A DNA stretch of 64,000 nt, from positions 2,641,057 through 2,705,056 of the forward strand of contig NZ_LT707409.1 in NCBI RefSeq assembly GCF_900156875.1. Direction: 5' to 3'. The first letter of the stretch is position 1; every line of letters begins with the position of its first letter. A program made the position numbers and the translations under genes. The notes below the pieces were generated by a model. That model saw nothing but the letters and a program-made list of their open reading frames with translations. It did not search any database and was not told the DNA's origin. Below, piece by piece: positions 44,505 to 53,853 of the stretch. Origin of the DNA: Robertmurraya dakarensis (GTDB lineage: Bacteria > Bacillota > Bacilli > Bacillales > Cytobacillaceae).

Positions 44505-45962
44505 TTGACTAATAATAACAAGAAACTTACTACTAGCTGGGGTGCACCTGTCGGTGATAATCAAAACTCTATGACGGCTGGTCAAAGAGGTCCAACTTTA
44601 CTTCAAGATGTACATCTTCTTGAGAAACTTGCCCATTTTAATAGAGAACGCGTACCTGAGCGTGTTGTACATGCTAAAGGCGGCGGTGCACACGGATACT
44701 TTGAAGTGACAAACGACATGTCTAAATATACTAAAGCAAAAGTGTTTAATGGAGTTGGCAAACGCACACGAATGTTCATCCGTTTCTCTACTGTTGCTGG
44801 CGAATTAGGTTCTGCAGATACAGTGCGTGACCCACGTGGTTTTGCTGTAAAATTCTATACGGAAGAAGGAAATTACGACCTAGTTGGAAACAACACACCA
44901 ATTTTCTTCATTCGTGATGCGATTAAATTCCCTGACTTTATCCATACACAAAAAAGAGATCCAAAGACACATTTGAAAAACCCTACGGCTGTTTGGGACT
45001 TCTGGTCTCATTCTCCAGAATCGCTGCACCAAGTTACGTATTTAATGGGTGACCGCGGCCTGCCAGCTACTTGGCGCCATATGAACGGTTACGGAAGCCA
45101 TACATTCAAATGGGTAAATGAAGATGGTGAAGGCGTATGGGTTAAGTACCACTTCATTACTGATCAAGGTGTTAAAAATATTTCAAATGAAGTTGCTGGA
45201 AAGCTTGCTGGTGAAAATCCTGATTATCATACAGAAGATTTATTTAATGCGATCGAAAAAGGCGACTACCCGTCATGGACATTAAAGGTACAAATCATGC
45301 CGCTTGAAGATGCAGATACTTACCGTTTCGATCCATTTGATGTGACAAAGGTGTGGTCTCATAAAGACTATCCACTTATTGAAGTAGGCCGTATGGTTTT
45401 AGATAGAAACCCTGAAAACTATTTTGCTGAAGTAGAGCAAGCAACATTCTCTCCAGGAACATTAGTACCAGGTATTGAGCCTTCTCCAGATAAAATGTTA
45501 CAAGGTCGTCTGTTTGCTTATGCTGATGCACATCGCTATCGTGTCGGAGCGAACCATAATTCACTTCCAATTAACCGTCCAAAATCAGAAGTGAACAGCT
45601 ATCAACGCGACGGCCAAATGCGTCCAGATAATAACGGCGGCGGTTCAGTATACTACGAACCAAATAGCTTTGGCGGTCCAAAGGAAACACCTGAAAACAA
45701 AACAACCGCTTACCCTGTAACAGGTGTAGCTGAAAACGTGGCATATGATCATGATGATCACTACACTCAAGCTGGTGATTTATATCGTCTGATGAGTGAA
45801 GAAGAACGCACAAGACTTGTCAATACCATTGTAGAAGCAATGAAGCCTGTCTCATTAGAAGAAATCAAACTTCGTCAAATCTCGCATTTCTACAAAGCTG
45901 ACGCAGAGTACGGTACTCGCATCGCAAAAGGTCTAGGACTAAGCGTACCGCAGGAAGTGTAA
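44505..45962 (+). CDS. katA: Vegetative catalase (clade 3 heme catalase)
   Basis: A 485-residue small-subunit catalase very like B. subtilis KatA from [19 protein letters not shown] onward. Active-site His is in [16 protein letters not shown] (about residue 56), Asn in [15 protein letters not shown], and the proximal heme tyrosine in [14 protein letters not shown]. It dismutates hydrogen peroxide. The start is TTG at 44505 with GAGGTGA seven bases ahead; a GTG three codons earlier would overlap that site. A Per box in the promoter points to PerR control. Confidence 0.96.
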   Translation: MTNNNKKLTTSWGAPVGDNQNSMTAGQRGPTLLQDVHLLEKLAHFNRERVPERVVHAKGGGAHGYFEVTNDMSKYTKAKVFNGVGKRTRMFIRFSTVAGELGSADTVRDPRGFAVKFYTEEGNYDLVGNNTPIFFIRDAIKFPDFIHTQKRDPKTHLKNPTAVWDFWSHSPESLHQVTYLMGDRGLPATWRHMNGYGSHTFKWVNEDGEGVWVKYHFITDQGVKNISNEVAGKLAGENPDYHTEDLFNAIEKGDYPSWTLKVQIMPLEDADTYRFDPFDVTKVWSHKDYPLIEVGRMVLDRNPENYFAEVEQATFSPGTLVPGIEPSPDKMLQGRLFAYADAHRYRVGANHNSLPINRPKSEVNSYQRDGQMRPDNNGGGSVYYEPNSFGGPKETPENKTTAYPVTGVAENVAYDHDDHYTQAGDLYRLMSEEERTRLVNTIVEAMKPVSLEEIKLRQISHFYKADAEYGTRIAKGLGLSVPQEV

Positions 45963-46053
45963 GAGATTTTTATATAAAGTAATATTTTTTGAAACTCTTT
46001 CTCTAGTATTCTCAAACTTTATTCTCAAAAATTCACAACAACTTCTCATCATA

Positions 46054-46082
46054 AAAAGCCTAAGGGACCCCCTTAGGCTTTT
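46054..46082. terminator. Bidirectional terminator between katA and the permease gene
   Basis: AAAAGCCTAAGGG pairs with CCCTTAGGCTTTT around a 3-base loop; T-tails on both strands. Confidence 0.9.
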
Positions 46083-46095
46083 CTAATTATCGTAA

Positions 46096-47886
46096 TTATT
46101 TTGATGAATTCATTCCATTAGAAGTGTTAATTGTAAGTTGGTTTGCGCGTTTCTTGTTTGTTGCAATAATATAGATAGCTGCAATTGCGATAAGCGCAAC
46201 AATAATCGATCCGAGATTAAAAAGTCCCTTTTCTGCATACCAAACAATGGAAAAGCCTAATGCTCCTGAAAATAATGCATAGTATACGAACGGTAAAAGT
46301 GTTTTCCTGATAACCGATCCTTCTTTCCCTACCATGCCTACAACAGCAGAGGCAGCAACAACGTTATGCACACAAATCATATTTCCAGCAGCTCCGCCGA
46401 CAGCCTGTAAAGCCACGATCCACGCCGGGTTCACTCCAATTTGCGCACCCACATCGTATTGGAATAGTGAGAACATCATATTACTTACCGTATTACTTCC
46501 AGCAATAAAGGCCCCAAGCCCGCCAATGAAAGTAGCAAAAAATGGCCAAAACTCTCCCGTCAATGATGCGACTGCATCCGCCAGTACAATTGGCATTCTT
46601 TCAAAGCCAGCAGCACCGTCCGTTGTATTTAAAAATACTTGTACCATTGGCACCGTGAACACTAAAGCAGTCGAAGCAGAAAGCATTGTTTTTCCAGATG
46701 CTGACCATGCACGCCCATAAGCTTTTCCATTCATACCATGAATAAAGTACGTAATGATCGATACTAAAATAAAAATAGCTCCTGGTGAATATAACGGCTG
46801 GAAACTTGTCGTAATTCCTGAACCAAAAATATTTTCCCATTTTAACGTCCAAGCCTGAGACCATTCTAGTAGTGGAAGTGATTTCAATCTAGTTAAAACT
46901 AAGAATAAACCAATAAGTACATACGGTGCCCATGCTCGAACGCCGCTCATCGTGCCGCTTTTATGTGCAATGTCCTTAATTTCCAGCTTTCCATTCCACT
47001 CAGGATCCCATTTTGATTTCTCCTCAAAATCCCAAACTTCCTCTTTTGGAGGCATAAGAAAACCTTTTTTAGCTGCCGTAATAACAATTGCTAATCCAAC
47101 TAATCCCCCGATCATAGATGGGAATTCAGGTCCAAGTGTATTGGCAACAATCACATATGGTATGGTCATAGCAAAGGCCGAGAAGATAGCAAACTTCCAA
47201 ACTTTCAATCCTTCTGTAAATGATTTGTTTTTGCCAAAAAATCTGGTCATAAATGCCACAACGATAAGCGGGACAAGGGTTCCTGCGATTGTATGAAGAA
47301 TCGCCACTTTCCCTCCGATATCTACAGTCAAAGCCAGAAAGTCATTTGTAATGCTAGTATCAGCAGCTAAACCAGTTTGAACTCCGACCAACATTGGTGT
47401 CCCTACTGCACCGAATGATACAGGTGTACTTTGGATAATCATCCCAGCGACAACTGCTGCCATAGCCGGAAACCCTAAACCAACCATTAAAGGTACAGCT
47501 ACTGCAGCAGGTGTCCCAAAGCCCGCAGATCCTTCAATGAAGGAACCAAATAACCAAGCAACAATTATTACTTGAATCCGTCTATCCGGAGAAATATCAA
47601 TAAATCCTTGACGTATCGTCTTCATTCCTCCACTTTCTTGGAGTGTGTTTAATAGAAGAATCGCTCCAAAAATGATATACAACAATGTTAATGCGGTAAA
47701 GAAGCCATGTAAAGAAGCAGCAGCAACCTTTGCTCCAGGCACCTGCCATACAAACAAAGCAAGTGCAATCGCTACCAAATAAGAAATTGGCATTGCTTTA
47801 CTAGCTGGCCATCTAAGACCAACGAGGAAGACTCCAACTGCAATAATTGGCAGCAGCGATAATAAAGCTAACAACCCAGTACTCAT
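46096..47886 (-). CDS. LldP-family permease, probable glycolate/lactate transporter
   Basis: A 596-residue proton symporter of the L-lactate permease family, with about 13-14 hydrophobic helices. Signatures are [49 protein letters not shown] near residues 117-165 and [22 protein letters not shown] with [19 protein letters not shown] near 460-515. In E. coli both LldP and GlcA carry lactate and glycolate. Position downstream of the IclR gene in a glycolate cluster favours glycolate. It has its own promoter and a leader rich in palindromes. Confidence 0.85.
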   Translation of the reverse strand: MSTGLLALLSLLPIIAVGVFLVGLRWPASKAMPISYLVAIALALFVWQVPGAKVAAASLHGFFTALTLLYIIFGAILLLNTLQESGGMKTIRQGFIDISPDRRIQVIIVAWLFGSFIEGSAGFGTPAAVAVPLMVGLGFPAMAAVVAGMIIQSTPVSFGAVGTPMLVGVQTGLAADTSITNDFLALTVDIGGKVAILHTIAGTLVPLIVVAFMTRFFGKNKSFTEGLKVWKFAIFSAFAMTIPYVIVANTLGPEFPSMIGGLVGLAIVITAAKKGFLMPPKEEVWDFEEKSKWDPEWNGKLEIKDIAHKSGTMSGVRAWAPYVLIGLFLVLTRLKSLPLLEWSQAWTLKWENIFGSGITTSFQPLYSPGAIFILVSIITYFIHGMNGKAYGRAWSASGKTMLSASTALVFTVPMVQVFLNTTDGAAGFERMPIVLADAVASLTGEFWPFFATFIGGLGAFIAGSNTVSNMMFSLFQYDVGAQIGVNPAWIVALQAVGGAAGNMICVHNVVAASAVVGMVGKEGSVIRKTLLPFVYYALFSGALGFSIVWYAEKGLFNLGSIIVALIAIAAIYIIATNKKRANQLTINTSNGMNSSK

Positions 47887-47947
47887 AAAACTTTTCCCCT
47901 TCCCTTTTCATAATAAGAAACAATAAGTTCACTTTGTTGCGGTTTAC

Positions 47948-47960
47948 GAAACATTGTTAT
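47948..47960. promoter_or_regulatory. GAAAC-N3-GTTTC-like site in the permease leader
   Basis: GAAACATTGTTAT with preceding TTAC resembles the two sites upstream of malate synthase (52169, 52259), with one arm mismatch. It lies about 45 bases downstream of the permease transcription start. Candidate IclR-family operator. Nearby are TGTTATATAACA (47976-47987) and the inverted pair GGTTTAC/GTAAACC (47941-47947, 47992-47998). Confidence 0.35.
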
Positions 47961-48005
47961 ATAAAAATAGAATAATGTTATATAACAGTTAGTAAACCTA
48001 AATCT

Positions 48006-48033
48006 ATTATACAAATTTCTGTAAGAATAGCAA
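48006..48033 (-). promoter_or_regulatory. Promoter of the LldP-family permease gene
   Basis: Minus-strand TTGCTA (48028-48033), 16 bases, perfect TATAAT (48006-48011). Confidence 0.65.
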
Positions 48034-48075
48034 TAATTTTTTGAAAATTCAGTACTGAAAATAACAAAAAAAAAA

Positions 48076-48114
48076 TTTGTACAAAATATCTTTATTTCAA
48101 AGAGTTTGTACAAA
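48076..48114 (-). terminator. AT-rich hairpin after iclR with twin palindromes
   Basis: TTTGTACAAA occurs twice (48076-48085 and 48105-48114), each self-complementary. Together with flanking A and T they can form a long stem followed on the minus strand by a run of T. Works as a terminator for the IclR gene; an operator role of the twin palindromes is also possible. Confidence 0.5.
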
Positions 48115-48125
48115 TTTTATTATGC

Positions 48126-48896
48126 TTATTTTGTAATGTATCCTAATCTTGCTGAAATCTCTTTGCTTGCATGAAGCATTTTCTCTTTCAAACTTTCTAA
48201 CCGTTCCTCTGTCATCCTCATTGTCGGCCCCGAGATACTTACCGATGCCACAACCCGGCCTAAATGATCAAAGATTGGTGCTGCAATACAGGTGATTCCA
48301 TACTCATTCTCTTCTAGGTCGAGAGCGTACCCCTTTTGCTTAATTCCGTTAAGCTCTTTCAAGAATGACTCTTTTTCCGTAATCGTATTTTCTGTATGCA
48401 TCGGCAGGCCTTTACGATCGATAATATCCATTACAGTAGTTGATGGCAAATGGGCAAGAATGGCTTTTCCAACAGACGTACAGTGCATAGGAGCCCTTTT
48501 TCCGACTCTTGAATGGGTTCTCAGTGTTTCTGTGCCCTCAAGCTTTTCGATGTAAACTACCTCGCCTTGATCATAGACAACGAGGTGAATCACTTCATTT
48601 GTTTCTCTCTCTAATTCTTGCAGAAACGGTTTCGCTTCCATGCGCAGGTCAATCGAATCTAACAACTTCGAGCTGACTTCCAAAAATTTATAGCCCAACT
48701 TATATTTGCCGGTATCCGCATCCTGCTCAATATAACCATACTGTGCAAGTGTAGAAAGAATGCGGTAAACGGAACTTTTATTTATATCAATTTGGTTGGC
48801 AATTTCTGTAACGCCTAATCCACCCTTTTTAGCGCTGACCAGGTCAATGATATCCAATGCCCGGCCGACAGATTTAACCATATTATCTCTTTCCAA
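48126..48896 (-). CDS. IclR-family transcriptional regulator
   Basis: 256 residues: N-terminal winged helix (about 8-65, SVGRALDIIDLVSAKKGGLGVTEIANQIDINKSSVYRILSTLAQYGYIEQD) and C-terminal IclR effector domain (about 80-250) with THSRVGKRAPMHCTSVGKAILAHL and LEENEYGITCIAAPIFDHLGRVVASVSISGP. Start is TTG at 48896 with AGAGGTGA upstream; an ATG five codons in is possible. Placed among malate synthase, the FAH hydrolase and the permease, it probably senses glyoxylate or a related acid, as AllR and GlcR-like members do. That is inference. Confidence 0.88.
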   Translation of the reverse strand: MERDNMVKSVGRALDIIDLVSAKKGGLGVTEIANQIDINKSSVYRILSTLAQYGYIEQDADTGKYKLGYKFLEVSSKLLDSIDLRMEAKPFLQELERETNEVIHLVVYDQGEVVYIEKLEGTETLRTHSRVGKRAPMHCTSVGKAILAHLPSTTVMDIIDRKGLPMHTENTITEKESFLKELNGIKQKGYALDLEENEYGITCIAAPIFDHLGRVVASVSISGPTMRMTEERLESLKEKMLHASKEISARLGYITK

Positions 48897-48913
48897 CCTC
48901 TCTCACCTCTCAA

Positions 48914-48933
48914 ATAATGAGCTCATTATATCA
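48914..48933 (-). promoter_or_regulatory. Extended -10 promoter and palindrome of the IclR gene
   Basis: Minus strand TGATATAAT is an extended -10 box (48925-48933). It overlaps a perfect 16-base palindrome ATAATGAGCTCATTAT (48914-48929) placed over the likely start of transcription, suggesting an operator, possibly autoregulatory. Confidence 0.45.
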
Positions 48934-48953
48934 TACCGGGCATTTCATTGTGA

Positions 48954-49733
48954 TTAACGATTCAATTGACTTTCCCGTACAGCTGCAAAGGTATTCTTTA
49001 GTGTACCAATGCCTTTAATTTCACATTCAATGATACTGCCTGCTCCGACAAATTCCGCACCAACTGGGCTCCCTGTTAAAATAACATCTCCTTGCTTGAG
49101 CGTCATCACTTTAGATAGATAAGAAATCATCTTGCGAATAGGAACAATCATTAACTCTGTGCTGCTGTTTTGTTTCTCCACCCCATCCAGTCTTGCTTCT
49201 ACTATAACCTCAGATGGGTCGAGCTCTGTTTCAATCACTGGCCCTAAAGGTGTGAACGTGTCAAAGGATTTTCCGATCGTCCAATGACCTGCTTCATGAA
49301 AGAACTGCGGTGCTGTCACATCATTGCCCACTGTATAACCAAAGACATAATCCAACACATCATTCTCAGAGATATTCTTCGCTTCTTTCCCAATAATGAC
49401 CGCTAATTCTGACTCGAATTTAATCTCTTTTATCCCGCCTGGAATGATAATGTCTTCTTCAGGACCAATAACAGAGGAAGTTGGTTTAAAAAAGAAAACA
49501 GGGATTTCAGGTAATTCTTTTGGAAGTTCCTCTACTTTCGATACAAAATTCGCACCAATGCCAATAATTTGGTTTGGTTCTAGCGGCGCAAGAAGCTTTA
49601 CATCATTTTTATCGAACGTCTTTCCCGTATATTCCCAAACACCAAATATATCTCCAATGATCTCCTTAATTTCTCTTCCTTCAATTGTGCCCTTATATGT
49701 AGTCGAATTGGCTGTAAACCGAATAAATTTCAT
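48954..49733 (-). CDS. Fumarylacetoacetate hydrolase (FAH) family protein
   Basis: A 259-residue FAH-fold protein. Metal and substrate segments are visible: IGIGANFVSKVEE near 56-68, PGGIKEIKFESELAVIIGK near 98-116, GYTVGNDVTAPQFFHEAGHWTIGKSFDTFTPLGP and LTGSPVGAEFVGAGSIIECEIKGIGTL. Family members hydrolyse C-C bonds of 3-oxo or 2-oxo acids or decarboxylate oxaloacetate. The gene lies between malate synthase and the IclR gene; an oxaloacetate- or pyruvate-like substrate would fit, but nothing proves it. Confidence 0.82.
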   Translation of the reverse strand: MKFIRFTANSTTYKGTIEGREIKEIIGDIFGVWEYTGKTFDKNDVKLLAPLEPNQIIGIGANFVSKVEELPKELPEIPVFFFKPTSSVIGPEEDIIIPGGIKEIKFESELAVIIGKEAKNISENDVLDYVFGYTVGNDVTAPQFFHEAGHWTIGKSFDTFTPLGPVIETELDPSEVIVEARLDGVEKQNSSTELMIVPIRKMISYLSKVMTLKQGDVILTGSPVGAEFVGAGSIIECEIKGIGTLKNTFAAVRESQLNR

Positions 49734-49827
49734 TTAGCTTTTCTCCTCTCTAATTGTAGAGTCATTCTCTTTTCTTTAGCAGTCTAAAAAGTTAATTTAA
49801 CAGATTATCCGATAACTGATCTTATGA

Positions 49828-49861
49828 AGAGAGCATTCTAAAAAGTATTTAGAATGCCCTC
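49828..49861. other. Stable hairpin after the malate synthase gene
   Basis: A 15-base stem with one mismatch (AGAGNGCATTCTAAA and its partner) around a 5-base loop. No T-tract follows on the minus strand, so it may stabilise or process mRNA rather than terminate. Confidence 0.45.
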
Positions 49862-49918
49862 TAGTTCAATTATAATGTTCATCTGTGTATCCACGATACT
49901 CGAACATCAGTATTTAGT

Positions 49919-52102
49919 TTATTGGCCGACTTTCACTTTCGCTTTGAATTCAGCACGGCGGCGATGAAGGATTGGTTCAGTATATCCGCTTGGCTGCTCA
50001 TAGCCTTTGAAGACCAGTTCCAATGCAGCTTGGAATGCAGTTGAATTGTCATAATCTGCTGCCATTGGACGGTACGCATCGTCCCCTGCATTTTGTTCGT
50101 CTACAACCTTCGCCATGCGCTTAAATGTTTCAAGCACTTGCTCCTTCGTTACAATTCCATGGTGTAGCCAGTTAGCGATATGCTGGCTGGAAATACGCAA
50201 TGTTGCACGATCTTCCATTAAACCGATGTTGTTAATATCCAATACCTTTGAACAGCCAATGCCCTGCTCAACCCAGCGGACAACATAACCAAGAATTCCT
50301 TGTGCATTGTTATCAATCTCAGCTTGAATTTCATCAGAACTCCAATTAGGATTTTCAGAAACCGGAATTTGAAGGATATCATCCTGTAAATCTGCCTTTC
50401 CCGCATCCTTTAGCAATTCATCCTGGATAGCTTTTACATTCACCTCATGATAGTGAAGCGCATGCAGTGTTGCTGCAGTTGGAGAAGGCACCCACGCCGT
50501 ATTTGCACCTGTCTTAGGGTGACCAATCTTTTGTTTAATCATCTCTGCCATCAGATCAGGCATAGCCCACATACCTTTACCAATTTGTGCATGCCCTTGG
50601 AAACCTACTGATAAGCCAACATTTACGTTGGATTTTTCATACCCTTGCAGCCAGCTTGTATTTTTCATATCGTTCTTGCGGATCATTGGACCAGCTTCCA
50701 TGGACGTATGCATTTCATCACCCGTACGATCAAGAAAACCAGTATTGATAAATACGATTCTTTCTTTAACTTGACTGATGGCATTCTTCAAGTTTAATGT
50801 TGTACGGCGTTCTTCATCCATAACCCCGATTTTGATCGTATTGCGCTTAAGTCCCAGCAAGTCTTCAGCACGATTAAAGAGCTGATTTGCAAATGCTACT
50901 TCCTCAGAACCATGCATTTTCGGCTTAACAATGTAAATCGAACCTTTTGAGGAGTTCTGGAATTTTCCGTTTCCAAGGATTGTATGCTTACCAACTAAGC
51001 TCGTTACAACCGTATCCATGATTCCCTCTGGAATTTCTTGTCCGTCAGCATCGAGGATCACATTTGTTGTCATTAAATGCCCCACATTTCGTGTGAACAT
51101 TAAAGAACGACCTTTTAATGTTACTTCTCCTCCGTTTGGAGCATTGTAAATACGATCAGGATTCATCGCACGAGTCATCGTTTTACCATCTTTGCCAAAC
51201 GTCGCTGTTAAGTCGCCTTTCATTAGGCCTAACCAGTTGCGGTACACATGAACTTTATCTTCAGCGTCTACAGCAGCAACGGAGTCTTCACAATCCATAA
51301 TGGTTGAAACAGCTGCTTCCATTAAAATATCTTTTACTCCAGCTTTATCGGTTTTACCTATCGGTGAATTGCGATCAACCTGTATTTCGAAGTGAAGCCC
51401 ATTGTTTTTGATTAAAACAGCAGAAGGCTCTCCTGCCTCTCCTTGATAACCTGCAAGCTTTGATTCATCTGCAAGCCCTGTTGTTTGGCCGTTTTCAAGT
51501 GTCACTGTTAATTTTCCGTCCTGGATGGCATAGTTAACAGCATCCTTGTGTGAACCGTCTGTTAAAGACGCTGATTTGTCTAGGAAGTCACGGCCAAACC
51601 TAATGACTTTTTCTCCGCGAACAGGATTATAAGCTCCGCCGCGATGTGCCCCATCTTCTTCACTGATTGCGTCTGTTCCATAAAGTGCATCGTATAGACT
51701 TCCCCAGCGTGCATTCGCAGCATTGAGGGCGTAGCGGGCATTGTCGACTGGTACAACGAGCTGCGGCCCTGCCTGAAGGGCAACTTCCTCATCAACGTTC
51801 TCTGTAGTTACCTTGTAATCTTCAACCTCTGGCTCTAAGTAGCCGATCTCTTTTAAAAATGCTTTATATTGATTGAAATCAAATTCCTTATTTTCCTTAT
51901 GCCATGTATGAATCTTTTCTTGAATAACCTCTCGATGAGCGAGTAACGCCTTATTAACTGGCGCCAAGTCATTTATAAGTGCTTCAAAGCCCGCCCAGAA
52001 GCTTTCGCGGTCAATACCGCTTTCAGGAAGTGCTTCATTGTTAATAAAGTCTGCAAAAATATCCGCTACTTGAAGATTTCCGATTTTAACATATTGAGTC
52101 AT
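49919..52102 (-). CDS. glcB: Malate synthase G
   Basis: A 727-residue monomeric malate synthase, which condenses glyoxylate with acetyl-CoA to give malate. Landmarks are [17 protein letters not shown] near 130-146, [32 protein letters not shown] near 260-290, [17 protein letters not shown] (catalytic Arg/Glu region) near 427-443, and the late [19 protein letters not shown]. Length is typical of isoform G, the one coupled to glycolate use, rather than isoform A of the acetate glyoxylate bypass. Two GAAAC-N3-GTTTC sites upstream suggest its own regulation apart from glcEFD. Confidence 0.95.
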   Translation of the reverse strand: MTQYVKIGNLQVADIFADFINNEALPESGIDRESFWAGFEALINDLAPVNKALLAHREVIQEKIHTWHKENKEFDFNQYKAFLKEIGYLEPEVEDYKVTTENVDEEVALQAGPQLVVPVDNARYALNAANARWGSLYDALYGTDAISEEDGAHRGGAYNPVRGEKVIRFGRDFLDKSASLTDGSHKDAVNYAIQDGKLTVTLENGQTTGLADESKLAGYQGEAGEPSAVLIKNNGLHFEIQVDRNSPIGKTDKAGVKDILMEAAVSTIMDCEDSVAAVDAEDKVHVYRNWLGLMKGDLTATFGKDGKTMTRAMNPDRIYNAPNGGEVTLKGRSLMFTRNVGHLMTTNVILDADGQEIPEGIMDTVVTSLVGKHTILGNGKFQNSSKGSIYIVKPKMHGSEEVAFANQLFNRAEDLLGLKRNTIKIGVMDEERRTTLNLKNAISQVKERIVFINTGFLDRTGDEMHTSMEAGPMIRKNDMKNTSWLQGYEKSNVNVGLSVGFQGHAQIGKGMWAMPDLMAEMIKQKIGHPKTGANTAWVPSPTAATLHALHYHEVNVKAIQDELLKDAGKADLQDDILQIPVSENPNWSSDEIQAEIDNNAQGILGYVVRWVEQGIGCSKVLDINNIGLMEDRATLRISSQHIANWLHHGIVTKEQVLETFKRMAKVVDEQNAGDDAYRPMAADYDNSTAFQAALELVFKGYEQPSGYTEPILHRRRAEFKAKVKVGQ

Positions 52103-52168
52103 GATAAAATTCCTCCTTAAATTTCAACTAGATGTTTTCCTACTCACGATACACCTGTTTCCTATTGC

Positions 52169-52181
52169 AAAACACCGTTTC
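52169..52181. promoter_or_regulatory. Candidate operator A upstream of glcB
   Basis: AAAACACCGTTTC, preceded by TATTGC. It shares TATT-C-AAACA-CGTTTC with the site at 52259, 90 bases away. The GAAAC-N3-GTTTC form is typical of several IclR-family operators, and an IclR gene is two genes downstream. Confidence 0.45.
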
Positions 52182-52258
52182 TGTTTTTATCAAAAAAGAG
52201 ATATTAGCAAATTACTAATCTATCAATGATATCCATGTCTCTTTTTGTTTGTTATTAC

Positions 52259-52271
52259 GAAACAGCGTTTC
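52259..52271. promoter_or_regulatory. Candidate operator B upstream of glcB
   Basis: GAAACAGCGTTTC with perfect 5-base arms, preceded by TATTAC. Second copy of the direct repeat found at 52169. Confidence 0.5.
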
Positions 52272-52389
52272 ATAAATAATCCTTAATAGGATAATAACAT
52301 GCTGTTTAAGATATTTTCAACAATTTTCTAAAAATAATCTATATTTTTTGGAAGAGGGAACGCGTTCAATTTACATCCCCCCTATTGGT

Positions 52390-53853
52390 TTAATTTGCAG
52401 CGGTGGAAGCGGCCTTCATTTCCTTTTTAATCTCCACACAGCGTCCTGGAGTCGGAAATAACTTACCAGCATTCAAGAGATTCTTAGGGTTAAAAACTTC
52501 CCGTATATCAGTTTGAGCAATAATCTCCTCATCCTTGAATACAAAGCGCATTTCTTCCCTTTTTTCAATCCCAACTCCATGCTCTCCTGTAATCGTACCG
52601 CCAACATCCGCACATACTTGTAGACATGCACTTCCAGCTGCTAGTGCTTTTTCTGTTTCCCCAGGTATTCTTGCATCAAAAAGAACAAGCGGATGGAGAT
52701 TCCCATCTCCTGCGTGGAAAATATTAGAGATTCTTAAGCCGTATTCTTCACTAATTTGATTAATTCGTTCCAATACGATAGGAAGCTTGCTTCTAGGGAT
52801 CACCCCATCTTGAACAAGATAGTCAGGGGAAATCGCTCCCATTGCACCAAAGCCTGTTTTCCGGTTCGCCCACCATCTGCCTCTTTCAGCTTCATCTTGG
52901 GCGACCTTGACCTCGCGAACATTGCGCTTTTTACAAACATCGAGAATCTCGTTAATCTGTTCATCAATCCCCGCTGAGATGCCGTCTACTTCAATCAGAA
53001 GAACGGCTTCAATATCTTTCGGGTGACCTACCGGAAAAGCAGCTGCTTCTACCCCTTCAATAGCCGTCTTATCCATCATTTCTAGAGCAGCAGGGACGAT
53101 TCCCGCTGAAATAATATCAGAAACCGCCTGACTGCCATCCGCAACTTTATCAAAATAGGCCAATACGGTTTGTTTTGCTTCTGGATTCTTTAAGATACGG
53201 ACAGTTATTTTCGTCACGATCCCCAAAGTACCCTCCGAACCTGTCAATAATCCCAATAAGTCATATCCTGGCGCATCTGGTATGCCGTTTGCCCCGATTT
53301 CGATGATTTCCCCATTCGGCATAACCACTTCTAATCCCAAAATATGGTTCGTTGTTACACCGTATTTCAAGCAGTGGGCACCACCTGCATTTTCAGCAAC
53401 ATTTCCGCCAATCGTACAACAGTATTGACTCGATGGGTCCGGTGCATAGTAATAGCCTTTATCAGAGATCGAGTTTGTTAGTTTTAAGTTAACAAAGCCC
53501 GGTTCTACCACCGCTCTTCTATTTTCAAGGTCAACACTTAATAGCTTCTTCATTCTAACCAAGCTGATAATAACCTCCCCATTTAAAGGGATGGCACCTC
53601 CGCTTAACCCCGTTCCCGCACCCCGCGCAAGGAAAGGAAGATCATGTTCATGACAGTACTTTACGAGACGCGCGACTTCCTCGGTGTTTTTTGGAAAAAC
53701 AACAGCTCTAGGTAAATGCTTGTGAATCGTAAAGCCATCGCAATCATAAGCAAGCAAATCCTCTTTTTGATAAAGAATCGAACGAGGGCTGTTAACGATA
53801 TTTGCGAGATTGATAATATGCTGGTCCTTTGTTTTCAAGCCTTTTACCGCCAT
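52390..53853 (-). CDS. glcD: Glycolate oxidase subunit GlcD (locus 2)
   Basis: 487 residues. FAD-binding PCMH domain with FLARGAGTGLSGGAIPLNGEVIISLVRM and GGNVAENAGGAHCLKYGVTTNHILGLEVV, then the oxidase C-domain with FHAGDGNLHPLVLFDARIPGE and ITGEHGVGIEKREEM. The GAGTGLSGGA form is the classical GlcD sequence, unlike the GQSTSLSGGP of locus 1, so this is the more orthodox glycolate oxidase. It overlaps the glcF stop by one base (TAATG). Confidence 0.92.
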   Translation of the reverse strand: MAVKGLKTKDQHIINLANIVNSPRSILYQKEDLLAYDCDGFTIHKHLPRAVVFPKNTEEVARLVKYCHEHDLPFLARGAGTGLSGGAIPLNGEVIISLVRMKKLLSVDLENRRAVVEPGFVNLKLTNSISDKGYYYAPDPSSQYCCTIGGNVAENAGGAHCLKYGVTTNHILGLEVVMPNGEIIEIGANGIPDAPGYDLLGLLTGSEGTLGIVTKITVRILKNPEAKQTVLAYFDKVADGSQAVSDIISAGIVPAALEMMDKTAIEGVEAAAFPVGHPKDIEAVLLIEVDGISAGIDEQINEILDVCKKRNVREVKVAQDEAERGRWWANRKTGFGAMGAISPDYLVQDGVIPRSKLPIVLERINQISEEYGLRISNIFHAGDGNLHPLVLFDARIPGETEKALAAGSACLQVCADVGGTITGEHGVGIEKREEMRFVFKDEEIIAQTDIREVFNPKNLLNAGKLFPTPGRCVEIKKEMKAASTAAN

